This document shows positions 36,710 through 46,320 of a stretch of 64,000 nt of DNA, piece by piece; within the stretch, counting starts at the first letter, position 1; every line of letters begins with the position of its first letter. The stretch comes from Belnapia sp. F-4-1 (GTDB taxonomy: Bacteria; Pseudomonadota; Alphaproteobacteria; Acetobacterales; Acetobacteraceae). Both the position numbers and the translations under genes were made by a program. The stretch lies in the NCBI RefSeq assembly GCF_000802185.1, contig NZ_KN676113.1:4359430-4423429 (forward strand). The letters run 5' to 3'. The notes under the pieces were generated by a model. The model saw only the letters and a list, made by a program, of their open reading frames with translations. It was not told the origin of the DNA and did no database searches.

Positions 36710-37969
36710 ATGCGCGTTGTGGTGCTCGGCAGCGGCGTGGTCGGAGTGACCAGCGCCTGGTATCTCTCGCGGGCCGGCCATCAGGTGACGGTGATCGACC
36801 GCCAGCCGGCCGCCGGCATGGAAACGAGCTTCGCCAATGCGGGGCAGGTCTCGCCGGGCTACTCCGCCCCATGGGCGGGGCCGGGCATCCCGGTCAAGGC
36901 GCTGAAGTGGTTGATGATGCGGCACCGGCCGCTGGTCTTCTGGCCGCAGGCGAAGGGCGGGCTCTATCCCTGGCTGGCGCGCATGCTCGCCAATTGCACC
37001 GAGGATGCCTATGCGACCAACAAGGCGCGCATGGTCCGCCTCGCCGAGTACAGCCGGGACTGCCTGCGCGACCTGCGGGACGAGACGGGCATCGCCTATG
37101 ACCAGCGGATGCAGGGCACCTTGCAGCTCTTCCGCACGCAGAAGCAGCTCGACGCAGTGAGTGGCGACACCGCCGTGCTCGATGCCTTCCAGGTGCCCTA
37201 TGAGCTGCTCGACCCGAAGGGTTGCGTCGGCGCGGAGCCGGCGCTTGGGCTGGTCGAGGGGAAATTCGTCGGAGGGCTGCGCCTGCCTGGGGACGAGACG
37301 GGCGATGCGCATGTCTTCACCCAGCGGCTGGCCGAAATGGCGGCGGCGGCGGGGGTGGAGTTCCGCCAGGGCGTGACCATCAAGGGGATCGAGAGCGAGG
37401 GGGACCGCGTCACCGGCGTCGTCACCGACCAGGGGCGGGTGACGGCGGATGCCTATGTGGTGGCGCTGGGGAGCTATTCGACGGCGCTGCTGCGGCCGCT
37501 CGGTGTCAATGTGCCGGTCTATCCGGTGAAGGGCTATTCGCTGACGCTGCCGGTCACCGAGGAGGCGGGAGCGCCGGTCTCCACCGTGATGGACGAGACC
37601 TACAAGGTGGCGATCACCCGGCTCGGAGACCGCATCCGCGTCGGCGGGACGGCGGAGCTGGCGGGGTTCAACCTGAAGCTGCGCGGGCCGCGGCGGGAGA
37701 CGCTGGCGCATTCGGTGGGCGATCTCTTCCCGCGCGGGGGGGACATCGCGCAGGCGAAATTCTGGACCGGCCTCAGGCCGATGACGCCGGATGGGACGCC
37801 GGTGGTGGGGCCGACGCGGTACCGCAACCTGCACCTCAACACCGGCCACGGGACGCTCGGCTGGACCATGGCCTGCGGCAGCGGCCGGCTGCTGGCGGAC
37901 CTCGTCACCGGGCGGGAGCCGGAGATCGACTCCGGCGACCTGGCGCTAACCCGCTACGCGGCGGCTTGA
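36710..37969 (+). CDS. dadA: D-amino acid dehydrogenase small subunit
   Basis: A 419-residue FAD enzyme. The N-terminal dinucleotide motif is [20 protein letters not shown], and DadA-typical [20 protein letters not shown] follows. The C-terminal FAD segment is [20 protein letters not shown]. It deaminates D-amino acids, mainly D-Ala, to 2-oxo acids and passes electrons to the respiratory chain at the membrane. An alanine racemase gene (dadX) is not next to it. The Lrp-type gene in the opposite direction suggests control by amino acids. Confidence 0.92.
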   Translation: MRVVVLGSGVVGVTSAWYLSRAGHQVTVIDRQPAAGMETSFANAGQVSPGYSAPWAGPGIPVKALKWLMMRHRPLVFWPQAKGGLYPWLARMLANCTEDAYATNKARMVRLAEYSRDCLRDLRDETGIAYDQRMQGTLQLFRTQKQLDAVSGDTAVLDAFQVPYELLDPKGCVGAEPALGLVEGKFVGGLRLPGDETGDAHVFTQRLAEMAAAAGVEFRQGVTIKGIESEGDRVTGVVTDQGRVTADAYVVALGSYSTALLRPLGVNVPVYPVKGYSLTLPVTEEAGAPVSTVMDETYKVAITRLGDRIRVGGTAELAGFNLKLRGPRRETLAHSVGDLFPRGGDIAQAKFWTGLRPMTPDGTPVVGPTRYRNLHLNTGHGTLGWTMACGSGRLLADLVTGREPEIDSGDLALTRYAAA

Positions 37970-38016
37970 CGCCTCGCCGAGGGGCGGCCTGACTGGCCGC
38001 CTTTCGGGAGGCTTCG

Positions 38017-39027
38017 ATGGAATACCGCACCCTCGGCCGCAGCGGCCTCAGCGTCAGCCGGCTCTGCCTCGGCACCATGATGTTCGGCGGGCCGACCGAT
38101 GCGGCGACCAGCGCGCGGCTAATCGCGCGCGCCGCCGAGGCGGGGATCAACTTCCTCGACACGGCGGATGCCTATAACGGCGGCCGGTCGGAGGAGGTGG
38201 TGGGGCAGGCCATCGCCGCGCGCCGGCATGACTGGGTGGTGGCGACGAAGATCGCCAACAAGGTCGGGCCGAGCCGCAACGAGGGCGGGCTGTCGCGCAA
38301 ATGGGTGATGCAGGGGGCGGAGGCCTGCCTCCGGCGGCTGGGTACCGACTTCATCGACATCCTCTACCTCCACAAGGAGGACCATGCGACGCCGCTGGAG
38401 ACGACGGTGCGGGCGATCGCCGACCTCGTGCGGGCGGGGAAGCTGCGGCATTTCGGCGTCTCCAACTACCGCTCCTGGCGGATCGCGGAGATCTGCCGGC
38501 TTTGCGACGATCTCGGCATCGACCGGCCCGTCGTCTCACAGCCCTACTACAACGCGATGAACCGGCAGCCGGAGGTGGAGCAGCTCCCCGCTGCGGCGCA
38601 TTACGGGCTCGGCGTCTTCCCCTATTCGCCGCTGGCGCGCGGGGTGCTGACGGCGAAGTACCGGCCGGGCGCGGAGCCCGAGGCGGGCAGCCGGGCGGCG
38701 CGGCAGGACAAGCGGATGCTGGAGACGGAGCTGCGGCCGGAGTCGCTCGAGATCGCGCAGGTGATCCGCGAGCATGCCGAGCGGGTGGGGACCACGCCGG
38801 TGCATTTCGCCATCGGCTGGGTGCTGAACAACCGGCTCGTCACCGGCTGCATCCTCGGGCCGCGGACCGAGGCGCATCTGGAGGACTATCTGGCAGCGCT
38901 CGACTACCGCTTCACGGCGGAAGACGAGGCGCTGGTCGACCGGCTGGTGCCGGCGGGACACCCTTCGACGCCGGGGTACAACGATCCGCAGTATCCGATC
39001 GAGGGACGGGTGACCGCGATCGGCTAG
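38017..39027 (+). CDS. Aldo/keto reductase
   Basis: A 336-residue TIM-barrel NADP-dependent reductase. The substrate and cofactor residues appear in NFLDTADAYNGGRSEEVVGQ (Asp and Tyr), VVATKIANKVGPS (Lys) and ILYLHKEDHATP (His). The 336-aa length and the GVSNYRSWRI segment fit the YajO/YghZ type that acts on diverse carbonyls. It is preceded by CGGGAGG. Its stop codon TAG lies in a palindromic CTAG shared with the stop of the convergent DsbA-like gene. Confidence 0.9.
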   Translation: MEYRTLGRSGLSVSRLCLGTMMFGGPTDAATSARLIARAAEAGINFLDTADAYNGGRSEEVVGQAIAARRHDWVVATKIANKVGPSRNEGGLSRKWVMQGAEACLRRLGTDFIDILYLHKEDHATPLETTVRAIADLVRAGKLRHFGVSNYRSWRIAEICRLCDDLGIDRPVVSQPYYNAMNRQPEVEQLPAAAHYGLGVFPYSPLARGVLTAKYRPGAEPEAGSRAARQDKRMLETELRPESLEIAQVIREHAERVGTTPVHFAIGWVLNNRLVTGCILGPRTEAHLEDYLAALDYRFTAEDEALVDRLVPAGHPSTPGYNDPQYPIEGRVTAIG

Positions 39028-39689
39028 CTCTCGACCAGGGCGATATCGAGCAGGCGTTCCAGGACCTCGGGCTCCTGGGCGCCGGCGATGGCGCTGCGGC
39101 CGGCGACGACGAAGCAGGGCACGCCGTTGATGCCAAGCCGGTGGGCCCGGAGGTTGTCGGCGTGGACGGCCTCGACCTCGGCGACGGTTGAGAGGAAGCG
39201 CCGGGCGAGGGGGGCGTCGAGCCCCTGCTGGCCAGCGAGGGTGGCGAGCACATGGCCGTCGCCGATATCGGCGCCCTCGGTGAAATAGGCCTCGAAGATC
39301 GCCTCGACCAACGCATCGGCGGCGCCGAAGCGGCCGGCCCAGCGGACCAGCCGGTGGGCGTCGAGCGAGTGCGGAACGCGGCGAATGCGGTCGAAGCGGA
39401 ATTCGATGCCCTCGGCCCGGCCGAGATCGGCGATGGTGCCGTGCAGGCGGCGCGCGCGGTCCTCGCCGCCGAATTTGCGGACGAGGTAGTCCTGCCGCGG
39501 CACGCCCTGCGGGGCGAAGTCCGGGTTCAGCAGGAAGGGACGCCAAAGCAGCTCCGCCGCCACGTCCGGGCGGGAGCGCAGGGTTCGCCGCAGCCGCCGG
39601 ATGCCGAGGAAGCACCAGGGGCAGACCAGGTCGAAGACCACCTCGATGGGCAGCCGGGCGCGGGGCGGGGCGAGCAGGTTCACCAGCAC
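39024..39689 (-). CDS. DsbA family oxidoreductase (FrnE-like)
   Basis: A 221-residue thioredoxin-fold protein: the active-site motif is CPWC (FDLVCPWCFLGIRRL), and the cis-Pro region is GINGVPCFVVAGR, typical of the FrnE/2-hydroxychromene isomerase group. The start is uncertain: GTG codons lie at 39689 and 39683, and the same frame is open back to a TTG at 39764. No signal peptide is seen in any version, so a cytoplasmic disulfide or polyketide-type oxidoreductase is inferred. The stop is the CTAG shared with the aldo/keto reductase. Confidence 0.83.
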   Translation of the reverse strand: MLVNLLAPPRARLPIEVVFDLVCPWCFLGIRRLRRTLRSRPDVAAELLWRPFLLNPDFAPQGVPRQDYLVRKFGGEDRARRLHGTIADLGRAEGIEFRFDRIRRVPHSLDAHRLVRWAGRFGAADALVEAIFEAYFTEGADIGDGHVLATLAGQQGLDAPLARRFLSTVAEVEAVHADNLRAHRLGINGVPCFVVAGRSAIAGAQEPEVLERLLDIALVES

Positions 39690-39746
39690 ATCATAGGCCG
39701 AAGCAGCGGTGCGGGCGAAGCCTCTCTGGAGCGGGTGGTTGACAGC

Positions 39747-39797
39747 TTTTGATGACGGGGCCAATCATGCGCATATAAATAGCGATCGTCATCAAAA
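39747..39797. promoter_or_regulatory. Candidate operator: 11-bp inverted repeat around the ketopantoate reductase promoter
   Basis: TTTTGATGACG (39747-39757) is repeated in perfect inverted form, CGTCATCAAAA (39787-39797), around a TATAAAT sequence at 39774-39780. The second arm ends 10 bases before the ATG at 39808. The centres are 40 bp apart, about four helical turns, which suits a regulator dimer binding on both sides of a promoter. No regulator gene is adjacent. Confidence 0.5.
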
Positions 39798-39807
39798 AGG
39801 GCCAGCG

Positions 39808-40737
39808 ATGCGAATCCTTTCCCTCGGCGCCGGGGCCATCGGCGGCTATTACGGCTTGCGGCTGGCGGAGGCGGGGGCGGATGTGACCCTGCTGGTCCGT
39901 CCCGGCCGAGCGGCGCAGCTGGAGCGCGACGGGCTGGTCGTCGCCAGCCGGGGCGAGGTCCGCCGGCGGCGCCTGCCGGTGGTGCAGGCTGGGCAAGTCG
40001 GCGGGCCCTTCGATGTCGTCCTGTTGACCTGCAAGGCCTACGATCTCGGGCCGGCGATGGAGGCCATCGCGCCCGCGATGGGGCCGGGGAGCCTGGTGCT
40101 GCCGCTGTTGAACGGCATCGCGCATCTCGATGCGCTGGATGAGCGGTTCGGCACGGCTCGGGTGCTGGGCGGCGTCGCCTATATCGCCACGATGATGGAG
40201 GCGGATGGCACGATCCGCCATGCCGGCCCGGCGGATACGTTGGTGGTCGGCGACCGGAGCGGCGCGGTCACTCCGGAGGTGCGGGCGCTGGCGGAGGCCT
40301 ACGTCGCGGGCGGGGTGGCGGCGCGGGCATCGGAGGGCATCCTCCAGGATCTCTGGGAGAAGTGGTGCATGCTGGCGCCGGGGGCGGCGCTCACCTGCCT
40401 GATGCACGGCACCGTCGGCGAGGTGATGGCCACGGAGGATGGGCCGGCCATCGCCCGCGGGCGGCTCGCCGAGGCAAGGGCCATCGCCGCCGCGCATGGG
40501 CATGCGCCGCGGCCGCCCGCCGTCGCCCTGGCCGACCGGACGCTGACCGACCCACAATCGCGCTGGGCGGCCTCGATGATGCGGGACATCCAGCAGGGAG
40601 CGCCGAGGGTCGAGGCGGAGCACATCATCGGCGACCTGATCCGGCGCGGACGGGAGCGGGGCCTCGACTCGCCGCTGCTGGCAGCCGCCTTCGGTCATTT
40701 GCAGGTCTACAACGCCCAGGGCGGGCGGGCGGCATGA
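39808..40737 (+). CDS. Ketopantoate reductase family protein (PanE-like)
   Basis: A 309-residue NADP-dependent reductase. The N-terminal motif is ILSLGAGAIGGYYGLRLAEA, and the catalytic Lys region is LWEKWCMLAPGAALTCLMHG with the C-terminal substrate helix region. Many paralogues of this family are not involved in pantothenate synthesis, so the panE name is not certain. ATG 39808 overlaps no other gene and follows AAAAAGGG. It is followed by a MATE exporter with a 4-base overlap. Confidence 0.87.
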   Translation: MRILSLGAGAIGGYYGLRLAEAGADVTLLVRPGRAAQLERDGLVVASRGEVRRRRLPVVQAGQVGGPFDVVLLTCKAYDLGPAMEAIAPAMGPGSLVLPLLNGIAHLDALDERFGTARVLGGVAYIATMMEADGTIRHAGPADTLVVGDRSGAVTPEVRALAEAYVAGGVAARASEGILQDLWEKWCMLAPGAALTCLMHGTVGEVMATEDGPAIARGRLAEARAIAAAHGHAPRPPAVALADRTLTDPQSRWAASMMRDIQQGAPRVEAEHIIGDLIRRGRERGLDSPLLAAAFGHLQVYNAQGGRAA

Positions 40738-42110
40738 GCGCCGCGACCTCCCTCGCGCCCGGTGCCGTGGCGATGAGCCCCCGCACCCGCATGCTGCTGC
40801 ATGGGCGGGTGGTGCCGACGCTGCTGCGCCTGACCTGGCCGAATACGCTGGTGATGCTGGCCCAGGCCTCGGTCGGGCTGATCGAGACCTGGTGGGTCTC
40901 GCATCTCGGCACCGAGGCGCTGGCCGGCATGGCGCTGGTCTTCCCCGGCTTCATGATGATGCAGATGCTTTCCGGCGGCGCGGTCGGCGGCGGCATTGCC
41001 GCGGCCGTGGCGCGGGCGCTCGGGGCAGGCCGGCGGGAAGATGCGGATGCGCTGGTGCTCCATGCGCTGGTCATCAACGGCGTACTCGGCCTTGGCTTCA
41101 CCGCGCTGCTGCTCGTCTTCGGCCCGGCGCTTTATGCCGCTTTGGGTGGCGAGGGCGGCTCGCTGCGGGCGGCGCTCGCCTATTCCGACGTGGTGTTCGG
41201 CGGGGCGGTGCTGGTTTGGCTGAGCAATGCCTTCGCCAGCGTGCTGCGCGGCACCGGCGCCATGCTGCTGCCTTCGGTCGCCATCGTCATCGGCGTGGTC
41301 GTTCTGGTGCCGCTCTCGCCGCTGCTGATCCATGGCTACGGGCCAGTACCGGCCCTTGGCATCGCCGGCGGGGGCTGGGCGGTGGTGATCGGCACGGGAC
41401 TCACGACCGCGATCCTCGGCTGGGCGGTGCTCTCCGGGCGGAGCATCGCGCGGCTACGACGGGGGCGGCTGCGCCGGGCACTGTTCGGCGACATCCTGGG
41501 CGTCGGGGCCGTCGCCTCGGTCAGTACCCTGCAGACGACGCTGACCATCGCGCTGACGACGGCGGTGGTGGCGCGGGCTGGCGGGCCGGATGCGGTAGCG
41601 GGGTATGGGACGGGGACGCGGCTGGAGTACCTGCTGATCCCGTTGGTCTTCGGCCTCGGGGCGCCGCTGGTGGCGCTGGTGGGGACGAATATCGGAGCGG
41701 GACAAGGCGCGCGGGCGCTGCGCATCGCGCTGACCGGCGGGGTGCTCGCCTTCCTCGTCGCGGAGGCGGTGGGGCTGTCGGCGGCGGCGTGGCCGGAGGC
41801 CTGGCTCGGGCTCTTCGGCGACGATCCCCGCATGCTGGAGACGGGGGCCGCCTATCTGCGGGTGGTCGGGCCGACCTACGGCTTCTTCGGCTTGGGGCTG
41901 GCGCTCTATTTCGCCTCGCAGGGGGCGGGGAAGCTCGGCTGGCCACTGTTGGCGGGGCTGATCCGGCTGGTGATCGCGGTGGGCGGCGGCTGGCTGGCGC
42001 TTCACCTCACCGGCTCGCTCGCCTGGGTCTTCGCGGCGCTGGCGGCAGGGCTCGTCGTCTATGGGGTGCTGCTGGCGGCGGTGATCCGGGGCGGGGCGTG
42101 GTTCCGCTGA
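40734..42110 (+). CDS. MATE family efflux transporter
   Basis: A 458-residue multidrug and toxin extrusion protein with 12 predicted helices. It opens PTLLRLTWPNTLVMLAQASV, followed by the family-typical SVGLIETWWVSHLGTEALAG. The second half repeats the fold (YLLIPLVFGLGAPLVALVG). It exports organic compounds using a Na+ or H+ gradient; the substrate is unknown. The start (ATGA with the ketopantoate reductase stop) makes the two a coupled pair. Confidence 0.9.
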   Translation: MSAATSLAPGAVAMSPRTRMLLHGRVVPTLLRLTWPNTLVMLAQASVGLIETWWVSHLGTEALAGMALVFPGFMMMQMLSGGAVGGGIAAAVARALGAGRREDADALVLHALVINGVLGLGFTALLLVFGPALYAALGGEGGSLRAALAYSDVVFGGAVLVWLSNAFASVLRGTGAMLLPSVAIVIGVVVLVPLSPLLIHGYGPVPALGIAGGGWAVVIGTGLTTAILGWAVLSGRSIARLRRGRLRRALFGDILGVGAVASVSTLQTTLTIALTTAVVARAGGPDAVAGYGTGTRLEYLLIPLVFGLGAPLVALVGTNIGAGQGARALRIALTGGVLAFLVAEAVGLSAAAWPEAWLGLFGDDPRMLETGAAYLRVVGPTYGFFGLGLALYFASQGAGKLGWPLLAGLIRLVIAVGGGWLALHLTGSLAWVFAALAAGLVVYGVLLAAVIRGGAWFR

Positions 42111-42165
42111 CGACGCCCCGCGAAAGCGGGATGGGCTTTGGGCAGGGACCGATGCTGGAGGGGGG

Positions 42166-42705
42166 CTAGCCCGGCCTGCCCTGGAGGGAGGTGACGAGGC
42201 TGTCGCCGCCCGATCGGCGGGCCGCCTCGCGCAGGTCGCGTGCCCGATCGAGCAGCATCGGAGCCTGATCCGTCCCGCCGCGGCTCAGCACCAGGCCGAC
42301 GCTGCAGGTAAGGGCGAGGGCGCCGATCGGCGTCGGCACCGGCATGGCACGGATGCAGCGCAGCAGGCGCTCGGCCGCCGCCACCGCCTGGGCGGGGAAG
42401 ATATCGGCGAGGCAGACGCCGAAGCCGCCATCGACGCGCCCGACCAGATCCTGTACGCGGATGCGCTCATGCATCCGGTCGGCCACGCCGAGCAGTGCCG
42501 CGTCCCGCACCGCGGTTCCGTGCCGGGCGGTGATGCCGTCCAGCCCGTCGATGCCGAGGCAGAGCATGCCGACCTGCGGGCCGACCGGCTCCGCCATGGC
42601 GAGCACCGCCTCGAGGAAATGCAGCAGGGCCTCCTCGGTGACCGCGCCGGTCATCGGGTCGCGGTGGCGGCCATTCGGGTCGTCGCTCAGCGGAGCGGGG
42701 GTCAT
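42166..42705 (-). CDS. Degenerate GGDEF-domain protein
   Basis: A 179-residue single GGDEF-like domain. It has the PNGRHRDPMTGAVTEEALLHF opening of diguanylate cyclases, the metal Asp region CLGIDGLDGITARHG, and the position of the GG(D/E)EF loop reads VDGGFGV. The essential acidic residues of the signature are missing, so it probably does not make c-di-GMP and may act as a sensor or structural unit. No receiver or PAS domain is attached. It stands alone between the MATE and peptidase genes. Confidence 0.72.
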   Translation of the reverse strand: MTPAPLSDDPNGRHRDPMTGAVTEEALLHFLEAVLAMAEPVGPQVGMLCLGIDGLDGITARHGTAVRDAALLGVADRMHERIRVQDLVGRVDGGFGVCLADIFPAQAVAAAERLLRCIRAMPVPTPIGALALTCSVGLVLSRGGTDQAPMLLDRARDLREAARRSGGDSLVTSLQGRPG

Positions 42706-42860
42706 GAGGGCGTGCGATCCTGCCGGGGTGATCCTGGAACGTGGTGTCGATCAATACGGTTGCCGCCTGATTAACCCGCAGCAAAACCAGACGCGGCACC
42801 CTTGCCGGGGGCGGCGTGCCGGGGTCTGCTCGGCGGGAACGAAACCCCGAGGATCCCCGC

Positions 42861-44030
42861 ATGACCGCCTTCGACGCCATCGCCCGCCGCCGGGACGAAC
42901 TGGCCGCCATCCGCCAGGACATCCACGCCCATCCCGAGCTCGGCATGGAGGAGCATCGCACGGCGGAGCTCGTCGCGCGCAAGCTGGAGGAGTGGGGGAT
43001 CGAGGTGCATCGCGGGGTGGGGGGCACCGGCGTCGTCGGCGTGCTGCGCTCGGGCAATGGCGAGGCGGCGATCGGGCTGCGCGCCGATATGGACGCGCTG
43101 CCGATGGAGGAGGCCAACGACCTGCCCTATCGCAGCACCGCGCCGGGGCGGATGCATGCCTGCGGGCATGACGGCCATACGACGATGTTGCTCGGCGCGG
43201 CGCAGTACCTGGCGGAGACCCGGGCCTTCAACGGGACGGTCAATTTCATCTTCCAGCCGGGGGAGGAAGGCTGCGGCGGGGCGCTCGCCATGCTGAAGGA
43301 CGGGCTGTTCGAGCGCTTCCCCTGCGGCCAGGTCTTCGCCATGCACAACCGGCCTGGGCTGCCCGTCGGAGAATATGCCATCCGCAGCGGGCCGACGGCG
43401 GCGGGCGGGGCGTTCTTCGACATCACTGTCGAGGGCAAGGGGTCGCATGGCGCGAGGCCGGAAGCGGGGGTCGATCCGGTGCTGGCCGCCTGCCACATCG
43501 CCACGGCGCTGCAATCCATCGTCGCGCGGAACATGCCGCCGATGGAGACGGCGGTGCTCAGCATCACCAAGGTGACGGGGGGCGACGCCTACAACGTCAT
43601 CCCGCAGACGGCGAAGCTTTCGGGCACCGCGCGCTTCTTCAGCGCGCGGGCGCGGGGGCTGCTCGAGGAGGGGATGAAGCGGGTAGCGGAAGGCGTCGCG
43701 GCCGGGCTGGGGGCGACGGCGAGCGTCGATTTCCGGCTGATCTTCGCCCCCACCATCAACGCGCCGGAGCAGACCGAGCGCTTCGCCGCGGCGGCCGCCG
43801 AAATCGTGGGCGAGGCGAAGGTCGACCGAACCAAGGCGCCGGGGATGGGGTCGGAGGATTTCAGCTTCATGATGGAGCGGGTGCCGGGTGCCTATCTGCA
43901 TGTCGGCAATGGCGACAGCGCGACCGTCCACAACCAGCATTACAATTTCAACGACGCGGCCATCCCCTATGGCGCCGCGCTGCTGGCGCGGCTGGTGGAG
44001 CGCGAGTTGCCGAAGGGGGCGCAGGGCTGA
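42861..44030 (+). CDS. M20 family amidohydrolase (hippurate hydrolase-like)
   Basis: A 389-residue metallohydrolase. The M20 metal ligands are in MHACGHDGHTTMLLG (Cys and His), FIFQPGEEGCGGA (Glu pair) and VFAMHNRPG (His). RQDIHAHPELGMEEHRTAE is the usual N-terminus. It hydrolyses an N-acyl amino acid or similar amide. ATG 42861 is used although the frame is open upstream. The TGA shares one base with the ATG of the following esterase gene. Confidence 0.9.
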   Translation: MTAFDAIARRRDELAAIRQDIHAHPELGMEEHRTAELVARKLEEWGIEVHRGVGGTGVVGVLRSGNGEAAIGLRADMDALPMEEANDLPYRSTAPGRMHACGHDGHTTMLLGAAQYLAETRAFNGTVNFIFQPGEEGCGGALAMLKDGLFERFPCGQVFAMHNRPGLPVGEYAIRSGPTAAGGAFFDITVEGKGSHGARPEAGVDPVLAACHIATALQSIVARNMPPMETAVLSITKVTGGDAYNVIPQTAKLSGTARFFSARARGLLEEGMKRVAEGVAAGLGATASVDFRLIFAPTINAPEQTERFAAAAAEIVGEAKVDRTKAPGMGSEDFSFMMERVPGAYLHVGNGDSATVHNQHYNFNDAAIPYGAALLARLVERELPKGAQG

Positions 44031-44929
44031 TGGCGCTGTCGCGGCGGGCAGCGCTCGGCCTGGCAGGCGCGGCGGCGTTCGGCGGGGCGGCGGGGGCGCA
44101 GAACGGGACGCCGGCGGCGATGCCGGGGGTGCGGCAATTCGAGCTGGCGCCGAAGGCGGGCGGGCGGCCGCCTTACCGCATCTTCCTCCGTCAGCCGGAC
44201 GGGCCGGCGCCGGCCGGGGGGTGGCCGGCGCTCTATCTGCTCGACGCCAATGCGGTGATGGGAATCGCCAGCGATGCGCTTCGGGTGCAGGCGGCCTTCC
44301 CCGGCGAGACCGGCATCCGCGACGGGGTGCTGGTCGGCATCGGCTATCCGACCGAGGCGGCCTATGACGACCGGCGCCGCGCCTTCGACCTGACGCCGCC
44401 ACCGGAGAAGGGGCGCACCGGCGGGGCGGAGGGCTTCCTCCGCTTCATCGTGGAAGAGGTGCAGCCCTTCGTCGCCGCGCAGGTGCCGCTCGACCGGGCG
44501 CGGCAGGGGCTGTTCGGACATTCGCTCGGCGGGCTCTGCGTGGTCTGGTCGCTGCTGATGCGGCCGCGTGCCTTCACGCACTGGGCGGCGTTCAGCCCCT
44601 CGCTGCAATTCGACGCGGAGCTGATCGCGCAGGCGCAGGGGCGGTTTGCCGCGCTGCCGCCGGCCGAGCGGGGGCAGCCACGGGCCCTGCTCGGCGCCGG
44701 GGAGTTCGAGGAGCGGCTGGCGCCCTTCCAGGCGGCGGCGGGGGATGCGGCGATGCGGCGGGAAAGCATCGGGCGCTTACGCATCCCGGCGCGGGCCAGG
44801 GAGATGACGGACCGGCTGCGTGACCTCGGCATCGCGGCGCAGTTCGAGCCGATCCCCGGGGAGACGCATTTCTCCGAGATACCGGTCGCGGTGAATCGGG
44901 GGCTGCGCTTCGTGCTCGGGCCCGATTAG
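44030..44929 (+). CDS. Alpha/beta hydrolase with Tat-like signal (siderophore-type esterase family)
   Basis: A 299-residue exported esterase. The leader MALSRRAALGLAGAAAFGGA contains twin arginines, a Tat-type signal. The fold has WPALYLLDANAVMGIASDAL and the nucleophile elbow LFGHSLGGLCVVWSLL, with the catalytic His near GETHFSEIPV. It is similar to the IroE/BesA esterases that open trilactone siderophores, but that identity is not proven and no siderophore genes are here. It is coupled to the M20 gene (TGATG). Confidence 0.83.
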   Translation: MALSRRAALGLAGAAAFGGAAGAQNGTPAAMPGVRQFELAPKAGGRPPYRIFLRQPDGPAPAGGWPALYLLDANAVMGIASDALRVQAAFPGETGIRDGVLVGIGYPTEAAYDDRRRAFDLTPPPEKGRTGGAEGFLRFIVEEVQPFVAAQVPLDRARQGLFGHSLGGLCVVWSLLMRPRAFTHWAAFSPSLQFDAELIAQAQGRFAALPPAERGQPRALLGAGEFEERLAPFQAAAGDAAMRRESIGRLRIPARAREMTDRLRDLGIAAQFEPIPGETHFSEIPVAVNRGLRFVLGPD

Positions 44930-44948
44930 GGCAGCCCCGATCCGGCGC

Positions 44949-45977
44949 CTATTGCGCGAAGTCGATGACAACGCGGCCCTGGATGTCACCCTTATGCATG
45001 CGGGCGAAGATGTCGTTGATGTTCTCCAGCCGGTCGGTGGCGACCGTCGCCTTGACCTTGCCCGCACCGGCGAAGTCGAGCGCCTCCTGCAGGTCGAGGC
45101 GCGTGCCGACGATCGAGCCGCGGACGGTCACGCCGTTGAGCACGGTGTCGAAGATCGAGATTGGGAAGTCGCCGGGCGGCAGGCCGACCAGCGAGACCGT
45201 GCCGCCGCGGCCGACCATACCCATCGCCTGCGCGAAGGCCTGCCGCGAGACGGCGGTGACGAGGACGCCCTGGGCGCCGCCGACCGCGCGCTTCACGAAG
45301 GCGGCCGGGTCTTCCTGCATGGCGTTGACCGCCAGCGCCGCGCCGTGCTGGCGGGCGAGGTCGAGCTTGGCATCGTCGATGTCGACGGCGATGACGTTGA
45401 GGCCCATCGCCCGGGCATACTGCACCGCCAGGTGGCCAAGCCCGCCGATGCCTGAGATGACGACCCAGTCGCCGGGCCTGGTGTCGGCCACCTTCAGCCC
45501 TTTGTAGACGGTGACGCCGGCGCAAAGGATGGGCGCGATGTCGGTGAAGGAGACGTTGCCGGGCAGGTGGCCGACATAGTTGGGATCAGCGACCACGTAT
45601 TCGGCGAAGCTGCCGTTCACCGAATAGCCGGTGTTCTGCTGGTCGGCGCAGAGCGTCTCCCAGCCGCCGAGGCAATGCCTGCAATGGCCGCAGGCGGTGT
45701 AGAGCCAGGGTACGCCGACGCGGTCGCCCTCCCTGACATGCCGGACGCCCGCGCCGACCGCGGCGACATGGCCGACGCCCTCATGGCCGGGAATGAAGGG
45801 GGGCTTGGGCTTCACCGGCCAGTCGCCTTCCGCCGCATGCAGGTCGGTGTGGCAAACGCCGGTCGCGGCGATCTTCACGAGAATCTGGCCCGGGCCGGGG
45901 GTAGGTAGAGTCACCTCTTCCAGAACAAGCGGCTTGCCGAATTCGCGGACGACGGCGGCTTTCATGAACCTGGCCAT
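44949..45977 (-). CDS. adhP: Zinc-dependent alcohol dehydrogenase
   Basis: A 342-residue AdhP-type enzyme. Catalytic zinc ligands are Cys42 ([15 protein letters not shown]) and His65-Glu66 (GHEGVG). The structural site has Cys96, 99, 102 and 110 ([15 protein letters not shown]). The NAD motif is [15 protein letters not shown], and DKLD-type usage gives NAD specificity. It oxidises ethanol and other small primary alcohols. AGGAGAG precedes the start at 45977. No regulator is adjacent. Confidence 0.92.
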   Translation of the reverse strand: MARFMKAAVVREFGKPLVLEEVTLPTPGPGQILVKIAATGVCHTDLHAAEGDWPVKPKPPFIPGHEGVGHVAAVGAGVRHVREGDRVGVPWLYTACGHCRHCLGGWETLCADQQNTGYSVNGSFAEYVVADPNYVGHLPGNVSFTDIAPILCAGVTVYKGLKVADTRPGDWVVISGIGGLGHLAVQYARAMGLNVIAVDIDDAKLDLARQHGAALAVNAMQEDPAAFVKRAVGGAQGVLVTAVSRQAFAQAMGMVGRGGTVSLVGLPPGDFPISIFDTVLNGVTVRGSIVGTRLDLQEALDFAGAGKVKATVATDRLENINDIFARMHKGDIQGRVVIDFAQ

Positions 45978-46179
45978 GGGGAACTCTCCTGACTCTGCCC
46001 GGCGGCGTCCGCGAGGACCGGAGCGGGCCGCGCGGCGCGCTGCACCCCGCGGTGGTGGGACCCGCATCCGGCGTCCTGTGGCGCTGATCCTGCGGCCCGG
46101 AGCCGGGCGCCGCATTGATCGGGATCAAGAGAGCAGGTGAACTGCAGCGGCGGGCGGGGAGGGTTTGCGGCCAGGCCGG

Positions 46180-46266
46180 CGGATGGGGTGGGATTCGAAC
46201 CCACGGTGAGCTTGCACCCACGGCGGTTTTCAAGACCGCTGCCATAGACCACTCGGCCACCCATCC
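46180..46266 (-). tRNA. tRNA-Ser (anticodon TGA)
   Basis: Acceptor GGATGGG/CCCATCC, anticodon stem GCGGT/ACCGC with loop CTTGAAA (anticodon TGA), a long variable arm (TGGGTGCAAGCTCACC) as in serine tRNAs, and T loop TTCGAAT. Discriminator G at 46180. CCA is not encoded. Confidence 0.95.
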
Positions 46267-46320
46267 TTTGCGCCCGGCGTCCGAGGGGGTACATCTAGCG
46301 CCTCTCCTGGGATGGGACAA

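Noticed and set aside
39739-39780. TTGACA with TATAAAT as a sigma-70 promoter for the ketopantoate reductase
   Set aside because: The gap is 29 bases, far from the 16-18 expected; only the -10-like part is kept as a hint.
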